Shown in pieces: positions 33,490 to 40,685 of a DNA stretch of 40,685 nucleotides. A program made the translations under genes and the position numbers. Position 1 is the first letter of the stretch. Each line of letters starts with the position of its first letter. The stretch lies in contig CASDUO010000025.1 of assembly GCA_949284065.1 (NCBI GenBank), forward strand, positions 1-40,685, read 5' to 3'. The notes under the pieces were generated by a model that saw nothing but the letters and a program-made list of their open reading frames with translations, was not told where the DNA came from and did not search any database. This DNA comes from an uncultured Bacillota bacterium (lineage in GTDB: Bacteria > Bacillota > Clostridia > Peptostreptococcales > Anaerovoracaceae).

Positions 33490-33972
33490 CTATCCTTCAA
33501 TGATCCTTATAGTCTTCATCACCTGCTTTTCTCTTGGCATATCGTTGTAGTCTCTCTTTACCGAAACGATCTCGTCTGCCGCTTCCATTCCTTCGGTGAT
33601 TTTTCCAAATGACGCATACTGTCCGTCAAGATGGGGGCTGTCTGCCACCATTATGAAAAACTGGGATCCGGCAGAATCAGGCGCCATGGATCTGGCCATC
33701 GAGATCACTCCTCTCGTGTGTTTCAGATCGTTCTGGAACCCGTTTTGGGTAAACTCTCCCTTTATGCTGTATCCCGGTCCTCCTGTCCCCATACCTTCAG
33801 GGCATCCTCCCTGTATCATGAATCCGGGAATCACCCTGTGGAAAGTCAGTCCGTCATAAAAGCCTTCTTCTGCCAGCTTTACGAAATTTTTCACTGTTTC
33901 CGGTGCGATGTCCTCATAAAGTTCCCCCTTCATGATGCTGCCGTTCTCCATTTCGATCTCAAAATTTATCAT
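33490..33972 (-). CDS. ppiB: Cyclophilin-type peptidyl-prolyl cis-trans isomerase
   Basis: This 160-residue single-domain cyclophilin shows family motifs throughout: FHRVIPGFMIQGGCPEGMGTGGPGY, then ARSMAPDSAGSQFFIMVADSPHLDGQYASFGKITEG. The catalytic arginine is in FHRV. No signal peptide is visible, so it acts in the cytoplasm, speeding proline isomerisation in folding proteins. It is downstream of the nudix gene with an AAGGAGG ribosome site and may be in the proS-distal operon or have its own promoter. Confidence 0.93.
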   Translation of the reverse strand: MINFEIEMENGSIMKGELYEDIAPETVKNFVKLAEEGFYDGLTFHRVIPGFMIQGGCPEGMGTGGPGYSIKGEFTQNGFQNDLKHTRGVISMARSMAPDSAGSQFFIMVADSPHLDGQYASFGKITEGMEAADEIVSVKRDYNDMPREKQVMKTIRIIEG

Positions 33973-34011
33973 AGCATTTCCTCCTTTTACATGCCTGGAT
34001 CAAATATACTG

Positions 34012-34464
34012 CTACCTTTTGCGGAAAGGATCCCTGATCGACCTTCTCACCTCTTCCCGATCCAATCCTTCCTGCCATATTTCCTTCCTCAGAGCCTCCG
34101 GGTATACGCTGTCCAGCTCTTCCATCTCCTCTCTGCTCACAAACTTCACCTCATCTATGACCTGCTGGCTCAGCTCAGGATCCGTCCCCTGTGCAAGTTC
34201 ACCGCCTACTACTTCCCCCAGGAAGAAGTCTACAAAACGCTGTCCCCTGGCTGAGACTTCCTGCCTATGCCAAAGCAGGGCACCTATCTCCACTATGAGT
34301 CCGGTTTCCTCAAGGACCTCTCTGGCTGCTCCCTCTCTGGAATCCTCACCTTCCTCTATGGCTCCTCCGGGCACCATCCATATCTCTCTTCCTTCATGGA
34401 TCTGCCTGACCATGAGGAGTTTCTCGTCTTTGAACACGATAGCTCTCGCTCCGCCGTGCCACAT
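34012..34464 (-). CDS. NUDIX hydrolase
   Basis: This protein of about 150 residues has a full Nudix box, GGAIEEGEDSREGAAREVLEETGL. The start is the ATG at 34464 with AGAGGTGA four bases before it, not the in-frame ATG at 34506, which has no good site and would crowd the preceding gene. The short N-terminal part WHGGARAIVFKDEKLLMVRQ is usual for MutT-like housekeeping enzymes. Substrate is unknown. It sits between the chromate-transporter pair and ppiB. Confidence 0.8.
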   Translation of the reverse strand: MWHGGARAIVFKDEKLLMVRQIHEGREIWMVPGGAIEEGEDSREGAAREVLEETGLIVEIGALLWHRQEVSARGQRFVDFFLGEVVGGELAQGTDPELSQQVIDEVKFVSREEMEELDSVYPEALRKEIWQEGLDREEVRRSIRDPFRKR

Positions 34465-34522
34465 ACTATCACCTCTTATATCTTTTACCCTGTCGCCGCT
34501 TGCCATCCTGCACTGACCGGCG

Positions 34523-35059
34523 TCATGCGCAAACGACTGCTCCCAGGACTGCCATGCCCACAGTTATTATTATGGGGTTCAGCTTGAACTTCAAAGACAG
34601 CCCCAAACTGACCAGTGCCATAGCCGCCGGTATTATGTTTATATGGAGCCCCGTGAACACCGACGTCTGTGCTATGAAAACTATGGCCGATGCCAAAAGC
34701 CCTATGGTGGCAGGTCTTATACCGTCGAATACCGCCTGCAGCCCCTTGCTTTCCTTGTACCTGTCCATGAACTTCATGGTGAGTATCATCAGTATGAAAG
34801 GGGGCAGGGATACTGCTACAGTCGCCACTGCAGCACCGCTTATGCCGATATAATCGAGGCCCACATACGTGGCGGCATTGGTCACGATAGGTCCCGGAGT
34901 GATCTGTGAGATCGCTACCAGATCGGAAAACTCTTTGGCATCCATCATTCCCACATCCTGCACGCTCTGGAATATGAAGGGCAGCATGGCCATACCGCCG
35001 CCAAATCCGAACAGACCTATCTTAAAAAAAGTGAAGGACAGTATCCAATATGACATCAT
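34523..35059 (-). CDS. chrA: Chromate transporter half-protein (CHR domain), second of the pair
   Basis: This 178-residue membrane protein contains one CHR domain, with the diagnostic FFKIGLFGFGGGMAMLPFI and ISQITPGPIVTNAATYVG near the N-terminus and about five or six segments. It overlaps the preceding CHR gene as ATGA. Such short pairs are assumed to form one transporter, equal to the long fused ChrA. The family exports chromate by exchange, but in soil or gut anaerobes the true substrate is often unproven. Confidence 0.85.
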   Translation of the reverse strand: MMSYWILSFTFFKIGLFGFGGGMAMLPFIFQSVQDVGMMDAKEFSDLVAISQITPGPIVTNAATYVGLDYIGISGAAVATVAVSLPPFILMILTMKFMDRYKESKGLQAVFDGIRPATIGLLASAIVFIAQTSVFTGLHINIIPAAMALVSLGLSLKFKLNPIIITVGMAVLGAVVCA

Positions 35060-35691
35060 AAGCTGTCATCACCGCCCTTCTTCCTTATTCTTCCTTTATC
35101 TTCTTCCTTCGGCTCCTTCTCATCCCTTTTCCCGCCTTCTGCCTTCCCTTTGATAAAAGCTGCTGCCAGTCCTATGATCCCTGCAGCTATGACTGTCCAC
35201 ATGGCGGAAAAGTCAAAGGCTCCCACAGCTATGAACCCGCCAACGGCCAAACACAGATGGAGGGGATTCTTGCACACCCTCTCCCCTAATCTGAATGCAG
35301 TTGCGGCGATAAGACCGCACATGGCTGCTTTTATGCCTATGAAGGCCCCCTGGACATGGGGGTCGTCGATATACTGTCCCAAAAATGTCATGACCAGCGT
35401 TATTACGAGGAATGACGGCAACACCACGCCAAAGGTGGCGCTGCAGGCTCCCATCATGCCGGCCCGCCTCTTCCCGATATACGTGGCGGCTGAAACAGCT
35501 ATAGCCCCGGGAAGGGACTGGCTTATGGCTATACAGTCTATTATCTCCTCGTTGTCCAGCCAGCCTTTTTTACGCACCACCATGTCTTCGATGAGGGGGA
35601 TCATCACTCCTCCTCCACCGATTGTGAACATCCCTATCTTAAAAAATTCCCAAAACAGTATGAGATTGATCTTAAAAGCTTCTCTCTTCAT
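35056..35691 (-). CDS. chrA: Chromate transporter half-protein (CHR domain), first of the pair
   Basis: This 211-residue CHR-domain protein has FFKIGMFTIGGGGVMIPLI and ISQSLPGAIAVSAATYIG, parallel to its partner. Its C-terminus adds a very charged, Lys/Glu-rich tail (KGKAEGGKRDEKEPKEEDKGRIRKK) not seen in the partner and probably cytoplasmic. It starts 13 bases after the proS stop codon and is coupled to the second half. Opposite membrane topology of the two halves is known for short CHR pairs and is expected here. Confidence 0.85.
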   Translation of the reverse strand: MKREAFKINLILFWEFFKIGMFTIGGGGVMIPLIEDMVVRKKGWLDNEEIIDCIAISQSLPGAIAVSAATYIGKRRAGMMGACSATFGVVLPSFLVITLVMTFLGQYIDDPHVQGAFIGIKAAMCGLIAATAFRLGERVCKNPLHLCLAVGGFIAVGAFDFSAMWTVIAAGIIGLAAAFIKGKAEGGKRDEKEPKEEDKGRIRKKGGDDSL

Positions 35692-35704
35692 CTGCTCCCC
35701 GTAT

Positions 35705-37435
35705 TCATCTTCTTTCCCGTTCCACGGTCACGATGGCTTCTTTGAGACATTCATCTACGGTCATATCTGTTTTTTCTGCATCTCTTCTCATCTTATACTC
35801 CACCATACCATCTGCGGCGCCGCGGCCTACGGTTATGCGTATGGGTATGCCGAGAAGGTCTGCGTCCTTGAACTTGACTCCCGCCCTTTCGTCTCTGTCA
35901 TCGAGCAGGGTCTCCACTCCTGCCTTGTTCAGTTCTTCATATATATGCTCTGCCACTCTGTCCTGATTTTCATCGCCGGCCTTCATGACGCATATTATCA
36001 CATGATAGGGCGCTACGGACATGGGCCATATGATGCCTCCCTCGTCATGATGCTGCTCCACTATTGCGGCCATGGTCCTGGTCACCCCTATACCATAACA
36101 TCCCATGACTATGTTGTGGTATTCCTGGTTCTCGTCTCTGTAGACCGCCCCCATGGATCCGCTGTACTTGGTGCCGAGTTTGAAGACCTGGCCCACCTCT
36201 ATACCTCTTGTGATCTTTATAGGAGCGCCGCACTCCGGACAGGGATCTCCCTCTCTGATCATCTTTATATCGGTAACTATGTCGGCTTCATAATCCCTTC
36301 CGTAATTCACGTTTTTCATATGATAGCCGGCCTTGCATGCTCCGGCACAGAGATTCCTGTGCTCCGTAAGCTCGGTGTCCGCGACCACTATACAGTCGTG
36401 GAGCCCTACAGGACCCGTAAATCCTCCTACGGCACCGGTGACTTTCCCAATCTCCTCTTCGTCTGCAAATTCTATCATATGCTCCGGTATATCCAGAGCA
36501 TTGACCAGTTTCACCATGTTGAGTTCTCTGTCTCCTCTGACAAAAGCCGCCACATAATCTTTTTTGTTCATTTCCCCATCATAGGTCACGAACAGCAGAG
36601 CTTTCATAGTCTGCTTTTTGTCCAGCCCCAAATAGTCGGCCACCGCTTCTATGGTGGTGGTCCCGGGAGTCTCCACCTCTTCAAGGGGCAGGAGTTCCTC
36701 CTGCGGAGCTCTGTCGTCCCTGCACCCGGCTCTCTCCACCGTCGCGGCCATATCGCACTTTTCACAATATGCTATCTCGCTTTCCCCCACATCGGAAAGA
36801 GCTGTGAACTCGTGGGAATTGCTTCCCCCTATGGCTCCCGAATCGGCCTCTACCGGTCTGAATGTGAGGCCGCACCTGGTGAATATCCTTTCGTAAGCCC
36901 GATACATTATATCGTAGCTCCTGTCCAGCCCTTCATCGTCTCTGTCGAATGAGTAGGCGTCTTTCATTATGAATTCTCTGCTCCTCATGAGTCCGAATCT
37001 CGGTCGCGCCTCATCACGATACTTGGTCTGTATCTGATAAAGGTTACAGGGCAGCTGTCTGTAAGATGTTATATCGTTCCTCACTATGTCGGTGAATATC
37101 TCCTCGTGGGTCGGTCCGAGACAAAAATCCCTTCCGTTCCTGTCCTTCAACCGCCAAAGTTCAGGGCCGTAAGCCGTCCATCTGCCTGACTCCTGCCAGA
37201 GCTCCGCCGGCTGGACTGCCGACATATGTATTTCCTGCGCACCTGAAGCATTCATCTCTTCCCTTATGATACCTTCGATCTTGCGCAAAGTCCTGTATCC
37301 CATAGGCATGAAGCCGTATACTCCCGATACCAGTTTCCTTATCATACCGCTTCTCAAAAGCAGTATATGACTGGGTATCTCCGCTTCTCCGGGGACCTCT
37401 CTCAAAGTTTTAAGATACATCTGTGAAAATCTCAT
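35705..37435 (-). CDS. proS: Prolyl-tRNA synthetase, bacterial type with editing insertion
   Basis: This 576-residue class II synthetase is full length. The class II motifs are visible, including motif 2 in QTKYRDEARPRFGLMRSREFIMKDAYSF and motif 3 in YGIGVTRTMAAIVEQ. Between them, about 225-385, is the YbaK-like Ala-editing insertion (KALLFV, GAVGGFTGPVGL), followed by the anticodon-binding domain (about 470-576). It loads tRNA-Pro. It follows ispDF by 13 bases with GAGGAACA ahead, as in many clostridia. No T-box leader is present, in keeping with co-transcription. Confidence 0.96.
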   Translation of the reverse strand: MRFSQMYLKTLREVPGEAEIPSHILLLRSGMIRKLVSGVYGFMPMGYRTLRKIEGIIREEMNASGAQEIHMSAVQPAELWQESGRWTAYGPELWRLKDRNGRDFCLGPTHEEIFTDIVRNDITSYRQLPCNLYQIQTKYRDEARPRFGLMRSREFIMKDAYSFDRDDEGLDRSYDIMYRAYERIFTRCGLTFRPVEADSGAIGGSNSHEFTALSDVGESEIAYCEKCDMAATVERAGCRDDRAPQEELLPLEEVETPGTTTIEAVADYLGLDKKQTMKALLFVTYDGEMNKKDYVAAFVRGDRELNMVKLVNALDIPEHMIEFADEEEIGKVTGAVGGFTGPVGLHDCIVVADTELTEHRNLCAGACKAGYHMKNVNYGRDYEADIVTDIKMIREGDPCPECGAPIKITRGIEVGQVFKLGTKYSGSMGAVYRDENQEYHNIVMGCYGIGVTRTMAAIVEQHHDEGGIIWPMSVAPYHVIICVMKAGDENQDRVAEHIYEELNKAGVETLLDDRDERAGVKFKDADLLGIPIRITVGRGAADGMVEYKMRRDAEKTDMTVDECLKEAIVTVERERR

Positions 37436-37448
37436 AACGAATGTTCCT

Positions 37449-38684
37449 CTACCTGCTTATCATACATACAGCCCGGGCCTCGATACCTTCCATCCGTCCG
37501 GCGAACCCCAGACCCTCCGTTGTTGTTGCTTTGATATTTATCCTTCCTCTATCCGTGCGCAGAGCCTGTGCCACGTTTTCCTCCATATGGCTCCTGTATG
37601 GCATTATCCTGGGTCTTTCGCAGACTATCACGGCGTCTATATTCTCCACTGTATAGTGTCTTTCGTCAAGCATATCCTTCACCCTCCTGAGCAGGAGCAT
37701 ACTGGATGCACCTTTGTACTCCGGATCGTCATCGGGGAAATGATGACCTATATCGCCAAGACCTGCCGCACCCAAAAGCGCGTCCATGATCGCGTGGATG
37801 AGCACATCTCCGTCAGAGTGTGCCAAAAGCTCTCTTTCATGGGGTATGATCACACCGCCCAGGACCAGTATCTTTTCTCTGTCATCCTTCGCCGGTATTT
37901 TCCCCTCCCTGCGGTCTCTCTTTTTCTGGATACCTCTTCCGGCTCCTGCAGCATGGCCTTCCTCAGGGTCTTCGAATCTATGCACATCGTATCCGATCCC
38001 TACATGTTTCTCTTCCCTTAAGTCTCCCGGGGTCGTGACTTTTATGTTGAGACTTTCTCCTGGTATACAGTTTATCTTTATACCGAGTCTCTCTACCAAA
38101 GACGCATCATCCGTGCCCTGGAAACCTTCTCTTTCCGCTTTGCCGTAGGCGTTTATCAGATCTGCAGTGGAAAATCCCTGAGGGGTCTGCACGGCCAGGA
38201 GACTGTCTCTGTCCAATGTCCCCTTTCCGTCCCTCACCGTGTCCGTAAGTTTGATGCCCGGTACGGCACTTCCCTTTTCGACCGTTTCTTTTATCACATC
38301 GGATATGAGTCCCAGGGAGACATACGGGCGGGCACCGTCATGTACCAACATTATTTCCGGCACTAAGGGCTGTTTGCCTATGGCTGTAAGGGCTCTGTAC
38401 ACCGACTGCTGTCTCGTGGCTCCACCGCTTATTATGGCTCCTATTTTCTTTCTCTCGCCAACTGTGAGTTCTCCCTCGAGGCAGCTTTTAGTCATCTCCA
38501 TATACTCGGATGGCGTGACCACATATATCCTGTCTATGCCCTTGCATCCCGCAAAGGCCCGGACCGATCTCACCAGCATGGTTTCTCCCTGTACGGGAAT
38601 GAATTGTTTGGGTATGTCCATGCCCATCCGCGAACCTCTCCCCGCGGCGGCTATGATCACCCCTATTTTTTTTCCTCTATACAT
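37449..38684 (-). CDS. ispDF: Bifunctional MEP-pathway enzyme IspDF with an extra loop in the IspF half
   Basis: This 411-residue protein joins a cytidylyltransferase (residues 1-225, GVIIAAAGRGSRMGMDIPKQF and LVHDGARP) with 2-C-methyl-erythritol 2,4-cyclodiphosphate synthase (227-411, starting GIGYDVHRF). Together they make CDP-methylerythritol from MEP and later close the cyclodiphosphate ring for isoprenoids. The IspF metal ligands Asp233 and His235 and the later HSDGDVLIHA are kept, though the usual HSDAD is HSDGD. Between HRF and LVLGGV there are about 35 residues where 7-8 are normal, a highly charged insertion (about 239-270). It overlaps the yacL-type gene by 8 bases. Confidence 0.93.
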   Translation of the reverse strand: MYRGKKIGVIIAAAGRGSRMGMDIPKQFIPVQGETMLVRSVRAFAGCKGIDRIYVVTPSEYMEMTKSCLEGELTVGERKKIGAIISGGATRQQSVYRALTAIGKQPLVPEIMLVHDGARPYVSLGLISDVIKETVEKGSAVPGIKLTDTVRDGKGTLDRDSLLAVQTPQGFSTADLINAYGKAEREGFQGTDDASLVERLGIKINCIPGESLNIKVTTPGDLREEKHVGIGYDVHRFEDPEEGHAAGAGRGIQKKRDRREGKIPAKDDREKILVLGGVIIPHERELLAHSDGDVLIHAIMDALLGAAGLGDIGHHFPDDDPEYKGASSMLLLRRVKDMLDERHYTVENIDAVIVCERPRIMPYRSHMEENVAQALRTDRGRINIKATTTEGLGFAGRMEGIEARAVCMISR

Positions 38685-39792
38685 TTTTACCTGACGGCTT
38701 TGCGAATATCATACGTCCCGCCGCCGTCTGCAGGACGCTGGTGACCGAAACGTCTATAGTCTTACCTATATACTTCTTGCCATCTTCCACCACTATCATA
38801 GTCCCGTCATCCAGATATCCTACTGCCTGCCTGCTTTCCTTCCCTTCTTTTACGAGGAATATGGTCATATCCTCACCAGGCAGGACTATAGGTTTTATGG
38901 CATTTGCCAGCTCGTTTATATTGAGCACCGACACGCCCTTGATACCGGCCACTTTATTCAGGTTGAAGTCGTTCGTCACCACTTTTCCGCCCATGTTCTG
39001 GGCAAGCTTCAATAGCTTGACATCGACTTCGGGTATCTCGTCGAGTCCCTTTTCGCCTGTGGTATCATAGATGTCCACTCCGTATTCCGTCTGTATCTTT
39101 TTCAGGATATCCAACCCTCTGCGGCCTCTGTTCCGTTTGAGTGAATCGGAAGAATCCGCAATATGTCTCAGTTCCACCAAAACAAATTCCGGAATAATGA
39201 TCGGACCTTCCAGAAATCCCGTTTTCATTATATCGGATATCCTTCCGTCTATTATGACACTGGTATCGAATATTTTAGGTATAGCTGCCTCAGCCTTTTT
39301 TCTGTTCCCTGCAGAAGCCAGCTGGCTTCTCCGCTGAGTCACCGCCATCATAAACGCTTCTTTCGCATTTCGTGACACTACGATCACACCCATATATCCG
39401 CAGAAGAAATATGTAAGCACCGTAAGCACTGTGGGAAGGTACGGCACATGTATGAACTCGTAGATATTACTCAGCAGAAAGGCCACTATGAGACCCATTA
39501 TCAGCCCGATGAAGGCCGAAAGCAGATCAGCGCCGGAGAATCTCTGAAGATCCGTCTCAAGGTTTTTGGCTACTCTTTGGCTTCTCTTTTTCAGTCCCGG
39601 GGCAAGCTTGAAAAATATTAATCCGAAAATAATTACAAATAAACTGGCTGCGCCTAACTCCTGCCATGTGTTCATATGGAACCCGCCATATATATCGCTT
39701 ATGGACAACAGGTACGTGGCCAAAAGGAATACTCCGTATCCCACGATGCCGCCCAGTATAGTGAAAAGCCCTCTAAAGAGTTTTGATAACAC
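38677..39792 (-). CDS. yacL: PIN-TRAM membrane protein, YacL type
   Basis: This 371-residue protein has about four membrane segments in the first 150 residues. A PIN-type nuclease domain follows (acidic residues in KIFDTSVIIDGRI, LVELRHIAD and VVTNDFNLNKVA), then a C-terminal TRAM RNA-binding domain (about 305-365). It starts at GTG with AAAGGAGGTG. The family is anchored near the cytoplasmic face and thought to bind or cut RNA. Its place between carD and ispDF is conserved in Bacillota. Confidence 0.88.
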   Translation of the reverse strand: MLSKLFRGLFTILGGIVGYGVFLLATYLLSISDIYGGFHMNTWQELGAASLFVIIFGLIFFKLAPGLKKRSQRVAKNLETDLQRFSGADLLSAFIGLIMGLIVAFLLSNIYEFIHVPYLPTVLTVLTYFFCGYMGVIVVSRNAKEAFMMAVTQRRSQLASAGNRKKAEAAIPKIFDTSVIIDGRISDIMKTGFLEGPIIIPEFVLVELRHIADSSDSLKRNRGRRGLDILKKIQTEYGVDIYDTTGEKGLDEIPEVDVKLLKLAQNMGGKVVTNDFNLNKVAGIKGVSVLNINELANAIKPIVLPGEDMTIFLVKEGKESRQAVGYLDDGTMIVVEDGKKYIGKTIDVSVTSVLQTAAGRMIFAKPSGKNV

Positions 39793-39892
39793 GGTTTTTC
39801 ACCTCCTTTCTATTAAGTTGTATATCGGCCTGCCCTCCGTGACGTGCGAGTATTTTTTACACAGTCCGGCCGGATAAGCCTGAAAAAAAGCT

Positions 39893-40366
39893 TCAAATGC
39901 TCTCTTCCACTAATTTTTCCGCCTCCTTTGATCCTATCCCCTTGACGAGCATTATCTCACTGACGAGTATTTGCTTTGCGTTAGTGAGCATTTTCTTTTC
40001 CCCCGTGCTCAGATTCTTTTTCTGTTCCACGCGCATGAGGTTCCTTACCACCTCGGCGACCTTGAGTATGTCTCCTGTCTTGAGCTTGTCCATATTCTCC
40101 CGGTAGCGCTTGTTCCAGTTAGACGGCATCTCCGATGACTTGCCTCCGAGCACAGTTACAACGCTTTCCATCACGTTGACCTTCACTATATCCCTGATGC
40201 CTATCTCCTCACATTTGTCAGTGGGGATCATTATTTTCATATCTCCGTAAGGAATGCTCAGTATAAAATAGTCCCGGACCTCTCCCAGTATCTGTTTGGT
40301 TTCTATATGGTCTATGGTCCCGGCACCGTGCATCGGGTAAACGATTTTGTCTCCTATTTTATACAA
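39893..40366 (-). CDS. carD: CarD/CdnL family transcriptional regulator
   Basis: This 157-residue protein has an RNA-polymerase-interacting N-terminal Tudor-like domain (YKIGDKIVYPMHGAGTIDHIETKQILGE) and a helical C-terminal domain containing the conserved PSNWNKRYRENMDKLKTGDI, whose tryptophan contacts promoter DNA in CarD. It stabilises open complexes at rRNA and other promoters. The start is TTG with AAAGGAG seven bases before. It heads the carD-yacL-ispDF-proS set and has a strong promoter upstream. Confidence 0.93.
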   Translation of the reverse strand: MYKIGDKIVYPMHGAGTIDHIETKQILGEVRDYFILSIPYGDMKIMIPTDKCEEIGIRDIVKVNVMESVVTVLGGKSSEMPSNWNKRYRENMDKLKTGDILKVAEVVRNLMRVEQKKNLSTGEKKMLTNAKQILVSEIMLVKGIGSKEAEKLVEESI

Positions 40367-40409
40367 CTCGCTACTCCTTTGTAAAGACTTGTCTTCATAC
40401 TATGCTTCT

Positions 40410-40438
40410 ATTATAATTGAATCGTTCAAATCAGTCAA
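40410..40438 (-). promoter_or_regulatory. SigA promoter of carD
   Basis: On minus, TTGACT (40438-40433), 17 bases, TATAAT (40415-40410) is close to consensus. It lies about 45 bases before the TTG start codon. Confidence 0.85.
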
Positions 40439-40453
40439 TGAAGTAAATTTATA

Positions 40454-40482
40454 AAAATATCATAAAGTCATATGCTTGTCAA
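40454..40482 (-). promoter_or_regulatory. Second, upstream SigA promoter of carD
   Basis: On minus, TTGACA (40482-40477), 17 bases, TATTTT (40459-40454). It is located between the transposase end and the carD promoter and may be the native distal promoter or one brought by the insertion. Confidence 0.5.
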
Positions 40483-40513
40483 GTATGATATACTTTCACG
40501 GCGGATATGGGTC

Positions 40514-40685
40514 TTAACTGTCAAGACATATGTTACACTTTGAGAAATACTCTTCTACAATCTGGTTCGGGCTTTTAAAGCCTAAGCAGTATTTCGCCGT
40601 ATTGTTATAGCGATCTTTGTGCTTTCGCACCTGCTCCTTCAGTTCCCTCTCACTTGTAAAGGCTTTCCTCCCATACAATATCTTT
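40514..40685 (-). mobile_element. Transposase C-terminal fragment cut by the window edge
   Basis: The minus strand is open from the window edge to TAA at 40514 (56 codons). Its end, HKDRYNNTAKYCLGFKSPNQ followed by IVEEYFSKCNICLDS, resembles the C-terminal portion of integrase-core (DDE) transposases of the IS3/IS481-like group, where the RYNNTA..L.F.SPNQ pattern follows the catalytic Glu. The remainder lies outside, so completeness and family cannot be decided. No terminal inverted repeat was clearly identified. Confidence 0.65.

Noticed and set aside
35150..36952. A 600-codon open frame on the plus strand
   Set aside because: It is entirely opposite the chromate transporter and proS genes, which have strong family matches. 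Its composition is typical of antisense shadow frames and it has no ribosome site.
37436..37448. A T-box leader for proS
   Set aside because: Only 13 bases separate proS from ispDF, so there is no room for one.
1..40685. CRISPR arrays, tRNA or rRNA genes, prophage
   Set aside because: I saw no regularly spaced repeats, cloverleaf-type sequence, rRNA segments or phage structural genes.

Overview
The window reads as chromosome of an anaerobic, amino-acid-fermenting member of the Clostridia (Bacillota). The grounds are a complete lysine-to-butyrate/acetate fermentation gene set, a CarD / PIN-TRAM / IspDF / ProS block, strong Shine-Dalgarno sites, many TTG and GTG starts, and heavy use of ATA (Ile) and AGG/AGA (Arg) codons. 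A relative of the Anaerovoracaceae (Eubacteriales family XIII group) would fit, but the lineage is inference. Nearly everything is on the minus strand; only kal, rluB and the alaX-type gene are on plus.

Layout. 1-3.3 kb: a secreted NlpC/P60 hydrolase, then a GntR(YtrA-type)/ABC ATPase/permease operon under a striking palindromic operator. 3.35-6.85 kb: a proB - nudix - xerD - tagO-like housekeeping operon. 7.26-18.4 kb: the lysine fermentation operon kdd-kamA-kamB-kamC-kamD-kamE-atoD-atoA, preceded by a sigma-54 activator gene, with kal divergent at 18.58 kb. 19.0-20.6 kb: a small secreted peptide / ECF sigma / RsgI-like anti-sigma operon. 20.8-23.0 kb: kce and a ThrE-type exporter. 23.3-27.2 kb: rluB, a saccharopine-dehydrogenase-family enzyme and an AraC-type regulator. 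27.2-28.0 kb: an AT-rich non-coding stretch with DnaA-box-like 9-mers, then an AlaX-type editing protein. 29.3-33.2 kb: preA, preT and an M20 carbamoyl-amidase (pyrimidine catabolism). 33.5-40.4 kb: ppiB, nudix, two half-size chromate transporters, proS, ispDF, yacL-type PIN-TRAM and carD. The right edge cuts a transposase C-terminus.

How it works together. KamA makes beta-lysine and KamDE moves its terminal amino group to give 3,5-diaminohexanoate. Kdd oxidises this, Kce cleaves the keto acid with acetyl-CoA, Kal removes ammonia from 3-aminobutyryl-CoA, and AtoDA moves CoA to acetoacetate. KamB/KamC are the putative reactivation factors for the B12 enzyme.

The main discovery candidate is the regulator at 16332-18392. 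It is a sigma-54 enhancer-binding protein whose N-terminal half is a Kdd-like dehydrogenase fold with a ruined nucleotide-binding loop, so an enzyme of the pathway appears to have been reused as its sensor. Directly downstream lie two 18-bp repeats 31 bp apart (candidate enhancer sites) and a consensus -24/-12 promoter, TGGCACAGGCCTTGCT, in front of kdd. This makes a self-contained and testable control circuit. Second candidates are the ECF/RsgI-like/Gly-His-rich peptide operon, where a G6 run separates the anti-sigma gene from a matching Gly-rich tail in another frame, and the DnaA-box cluster at 27.5-27.65 kb.
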